In this document: positions 13,308 to 15,493 of the stretch, in pieces
How the letters are laid out: the number at the start of each line of letters is the position of its first letter
Position numbering within the stretch: the first letter of the stretch is position 1
Source of the DNA: Candidatus Dadabacteria bacterium
Lineage (GTDB): Bacteria > Desulfobacterota_D > UBA1144 > Nemesobacterales > CSP1-2
Assembly (NCBI GenBank): GCA_022615255.1
Contig: JAKEHC010000174.1
Coordinates: 1-15,493, forward strand
Reading direction: 5' to 3'
Length of the DNA: 15,493 nucleotides
Notes under the pieces: model-generated
The model's input: the letters and a program-made list of their open reading frames with translations, nothing else
The model's database searches: none
What the model was told of the DNA's origin: nothing
Program-made: the position numbers and the translations under genes

Positions 13308-14408
13308 ATGAAATTTAGGATTGAAGCTATTACGCTTTCTGATAAACTCGGTCTCCTTCAAGGAATCTCTGAAAGACGGGCGACGATGCCCATACTCAGT
13401 CATGTCTTAATATCAGCCGCGTCAGGAAAAGTAAAGCTCACAGCCACAGATCTTGAGACAACCATGATCACTTGGTGTGACGCAGACGTTAAAAAAGAAG
13501 GTAGCATAGCGCTTCCAGCTAGAAAGACATATGAGATCGTAAAAGAGATCCCCCTGGGGGATATCGAGATAGAGGAAATTGGAAACCACTGGGCAGAGCT
13601 CAAGTCTAAGAGTGCGACATTTAAGATAGCAGGATTGCCGTCTGAGGATTTTCCAGTGGTTCAAGAAGCTTCGTCACAAGAGCTTTTCTCGATAGAGTCT
13701 GCAGAGCTTGATGAAATGATAACAAAAACGATATTCGCCGTTTCACCCGATGATATGAGGAGAAACCTTTCAGGGATCTATTTTGAGAAGATAGGAAAAC
13801 AGGACCTTAGGCTTGTTGCAACGGACGGACACAGGCTTTCACTCGTTGAGAAGCACACCAAGAGCGAGGTGAAGATTAAAAAAAGCGTGCTCATACCTAA
13901 AAAGGGAGTTTCAGAGCTGAGGAAGGTTTTAAAGCTATCAGATGGTGTTAGGATAGGATTTGGAAAAAGCGATTTCATCGCAGAGGGAAATGGATTTACC
14001 TTGATCGTCAGGTTAATAGATGCAGAGTTTCCAAATTATAAGCAGGTAATTCCTGAGACGACTCATAGGAGCATGGAGGTTAAACGAGACGATTTTTTGA
14101 GCGCGCTAAAGCGGGTTTCTGTAATCTCTTCGGAAAGAACAAAGAGTGTTAAGATGAGTTTGGATAAGGAAGGAATGATCCTTATGTCCGTCTCCCCGGA
14201 GCTAGGAGAGGCAAGGGAGGTGGTGCCTGTCGAGTTCAAGGGGGATTCGATAGAACTTGGGTTCAATGCACGTTACCTGATGGATATTTTAGAGGTTATA
14301 AATAGTGAAGTGGTTCAGGTCGCTATTGGTGATGAGCTAAGCCCGGTTATAGTCAAGCCGATGGGCGAAGAGGTATATATATCCGTTGTCATGCCGATGA
14401 GAGTGTAG
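13308..14408 (+). CDS. dnaN: DNA polymerase III beta sliding clamp
   Basis: The beta clamp encircles DNA as a dimer and tethers polymerase III and repair enzymes. The 366-residue length is standard. Three tandem clamp domains are apparent. Recognisable family stretches are RRATMPILSHVLISA in domain 1, FAVSPDDMRRNLSGIYFE with LVATDGHRLSLVE in domain 2, and FNARYLMDILEVINS with the C-terminal YISVVMPMRV in domain 3. AGGAG (13296-13300) lies 7 bases before the ATG. It sits just after the AT-rich end of the candidate origin, the same arrangement as in Bacillus. Any promoter for dnaN would overlap the unwinding tract, so transcription and origin opening may influence each other. Confidence 0.97.
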   Translation: MKFRIEAITLSDKLGLLQGISERRATMPILSHVLISAASGKVKLTATDLETTMITWCDADVKKEGSIALPARKTYEIVKEIPLGDIEIEEIGNHWAELKSKSATFKIAGLPSEDFPVVQEASSQELFSIESAELDEMITKTIFAVSPDDMRRNLSGIYFEKIGKQDLRLVATDGHRLSLVEKHTKSEVKIKKSVLIPKKGVSELRKVLKLSDGVRIGFGKSDFIAEGNGFTLIVRLIDAEFPNYKQVIPETTHRSMEVKRDDFLSALKRVSVISSERTKSVKMSLDKEGMILMSVSPELGEAREVVPVEFKGDSIELGFNARYLMDILEVINSEVVQVAIGDELSPVIVKPMGEEVYISVVMPMRV

Positions 14409-14409
14409 T

Positions 14410-14434
14410 ATTTCGAGCGCAGCGTGCGAGAAAT
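14410..14434. repeat. Imperfect palindrome after dnaN
   Basis: ATTTC (14410-14414) pairs with GAAAT (14430-14434), and the inner GCGC (14417-14420) pairs with GTGC (14424-14427) with one G-T wobble. The result is a 25-base hairpin with two internal mismatches. It begins two bases beyond the dnaN stop. There is no T-run, so it is more a palindromic repeat than a classic terminator. Confidence 0.5.
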
Positions 14435-14448
14435 GGAAATAAAAATCT

Positions 14449-14471
14449 AGGGGCGGGATAACCCCGCACCT
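14449..14471. repeat. GC-rich palindrome between dnaN and the ComF gene
   Basis: AGGGGCGGG (14449-14457) pairs with CCCGCACCT (14463-14471) at 8 of 9 positions around a 5-base loop. The strong GC stem stands out from the AT-rich surroundings. Similar GGGGCGGG...CCCGCCCC palindromes recur between genes in many uncultured bacterial genomes, as far as I recall. No T-run follows on either strand. Confidence 0.55.
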
Positions 14472-14534
14472 ATATTGATCTTCGTTCCATTCGACTTGCA
14501 ACAATAGTCTTTTCTTTGCCTTTCCAGGGTTAAG

Positions 14535-15332
14535 ATGCTGGATTTAGTATTTCCTGATGTGTGTACATTCTGCGAGTCGGTGGGGTCTCAAGAGAATATC
14601 TGCAGTAATTGTTTAGATAGAATAGGATGTATAAGAGAGAGGTCCATATGCCTTAAATGCGGAGTCCCTTTTGGCTACATGGCGAAAGCCGCTGCAATAC
14701 AAGGACAAGGCTCTATAGACGAGGCGGATGCCTCACACGATGGGGATGTATACCCCAAAGCTGATTCTTCGAGTGTGTATTTATCCTCAATTCCAGAGCA
14801 TCTCTGTGGAAGATGTATTATGGATGAATTCTATTTTGAGCGTGCGCGCTCTATTGCATTCTATGACGGGTTATTAAAAGATATTCTTCATAGATTTAAA
14901 TACGAGGGCAAGCTAAGTCTTGGAAGAATCCTGTCATCTGTTTTAATACAGAATTTCCCCGCCGATCTTGATATGCCGGACATGGTAATTCCTGTTCCTC
15001 TTTATATAGACAGGCTGAGAAAAAGGGAATATAACCAGTCTGTTATCCTTGGAGAGAAGCTGGCTAAATACTTAAGGACCTCCTTCGATCCTTTTGTGCT
15101 AAGGAGGGTTAGGGACACAAAGCCGCAATTCGAGATCAGAGGCGATGCAGATAAGAGAAGAAACGTAAAGGGGGCTTTCGCTATTGAGAAAGGAGACAGA
15201 ATTAAAGGGAGCTCAGTCTTGCTTGTTGATGATATATTCACATCAGGCTCGACTATAAATGAGTGCTCGAAAGTGCTTCTCCATTCAGGCGCGTCTTGTG
15301 TTCAGGTGGTGACATTAGCGAGGGCTGTTTGA
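14535..15332 (+). CDS. ComF-family phosphoribosyltransferase-like protein
   Basis: ComF/GntX-type proteins join an N-terminal double zinc finger to a type I phosphoribosyltransferase fold. ComF is needed for DNA uptake in several bacteria, while many homologues have no assigned role. The zinc pairs are Cys10/Cys13, Cys23/Cys26, Cys39/Cys42 and Cys91/Cys94. The PRPP-binding loop is VLLVDDIFTSGST (228-240), preceded by the family's VIPVPLYIDRLRKREYNQS (151-169). At 265 residues it is somewhat long because about 45 residues (45-89, rich in Ala, Asp, Ser) are inserted between the CxxC at 39-42 and that at 91-94, usually a short gap. The AGGG at 14526-14529 gives a modest ribosome site. No other competence gene is adjacent. 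Confidence 0.88.
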   Translation: MLDLVFPDVCTFCESVGSQENICSNCLDRIGCIRERSICLKCGVPFGYMAKAAAIQGQGSIDEADASHDGDVYPKADSSSVYLSSIPEHLCGRCIMDEFYFERARSIAFYDGLLKDILHRFKYEGKLSLGRILSSVLIQNFPADLDMPDMVIPVPLYIDRLRKREYNQSVILGEKLAKYLRTSFDPFVLRRVRDTKPQFEIRGDADKRRNVKGAFAIEKGDRIKGSSVLLVDDIFTSGSTINECSKVLLHSGASCVQVVTLARAV

Positions 15333-15398
15333 TTTTAGGATTGGTCAGGCAAAGAAAAGCAAACTAAATCGTCGGGTTTAATCACAACCTTAATTACA

Positions 15399-15487
15399 TA
15401 TTGACTTTAAAAGCTATTGACTTTAAATTTATATCTTAAAATTAAGTATTTTACTTAATTAATGGTGTCTAATACTGGCTATAGGAG
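15399..15487 (+). promoter_or_regulatory. Promoter/operator region of a gene beyond the window
   Basis: A 13-base direct repeat, TATTGACTTTAAA, occurs at 15399-15411 and 15415-15427, and each copy contains a TTGACT -35-like hexamer. Downstream is a perfect inverted repeat, AATTAAGTA-TTT-TACTTAATT (15440-15460). AGGAG at 15483-15487 looks like a ribosome site for a gene that starts just past 15493. No clean -10 box stands out. Bases 15333-15398 contain nothing I recognise. Confidence 0.5.
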
Positions 15488-15493
15488 AAATCT

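Overview
The window looks like chromosomal DNA from an uncultured Gram-negative bacterium. Codon use is moderately AT-rich. Exported proteins carry Sec signal peptides, one has a lipobox-like cysteine, and one protein may be an outer-membrane protein. The dnaA-dnaN pair and its DnaA-box clusters mark the replication-origin region. The protein set (DUF3943-like protein, NHL propeller with a Cys-containing C-terminal tail, dnaN next to a ComF-family gene) would fit a Desulfobacterota/Dadabacteria-like lineage, but that placement is inference and no marker here settles it.

Layout. Bases 56-3438 (+) carry an exported DUF3943-like protein, a flavin-reductase-like FMN-binding protein, a hotdog acyl-CoA thioesterase and threonine synthase (thrC). 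The last three are closely spaced and may be co-transcribed. Bases 3550-6863 (-) carry an ABC-2-type ATPase with no permease beside it, a putative lipoprotein (carboxypeptidase-regulatory-like domain plus beta-helix-like repeats) and a secreted six-repeat NHL protein. An intrinsic terminator lies between the convergent thrC and ABC genes. Bases 7080-7727 (+) hold thiE, convergent with leuS (7868-10393, -). Bases 10619-11163 (-) are a compact RelE/ParE-type toxin and ribbon-helix-helix antitoxin pair with a near-ideal palindromic operator. Bases 11219-11524 (-) look like a decayed gene, overlapped on the other strand by the likely dnaA promoter.

From about 11527 to 14408 is the replication-initiation locus: DnaA boxes upstream of dnaA, dnaA itself, a second DnaA-box cluster in the dnaA-dnaN gap, then dnaN. 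The end of that gap reads DnaA-box-like sites, a short GC block, five consecutive CTA/TTA trinucleotides and an AT-rich tract. This is the order described for the Bacillus subtilis basal unwinding element (DnaA-trios). With boxes on both sides of dnaA, the locus resembles a bipartite oriC, and it is the most interesting part of the window. A ComF-family phosphoribosyltransferase gene follows two palindromic elements. The window ends in promoter/operator-like sequence and a Shine-Dalgarno motif for a gene that starts just outside.

I found no CRISPR array, rRNA, tRNA or complete insertion sequence. I did not find a clearly new multi-gene system. The strongest candidates for follow-up are the origin architecture, the gene remnant between the toxin-antitoxin pair and dnaA, and the NHL protein's possible sorting tail.
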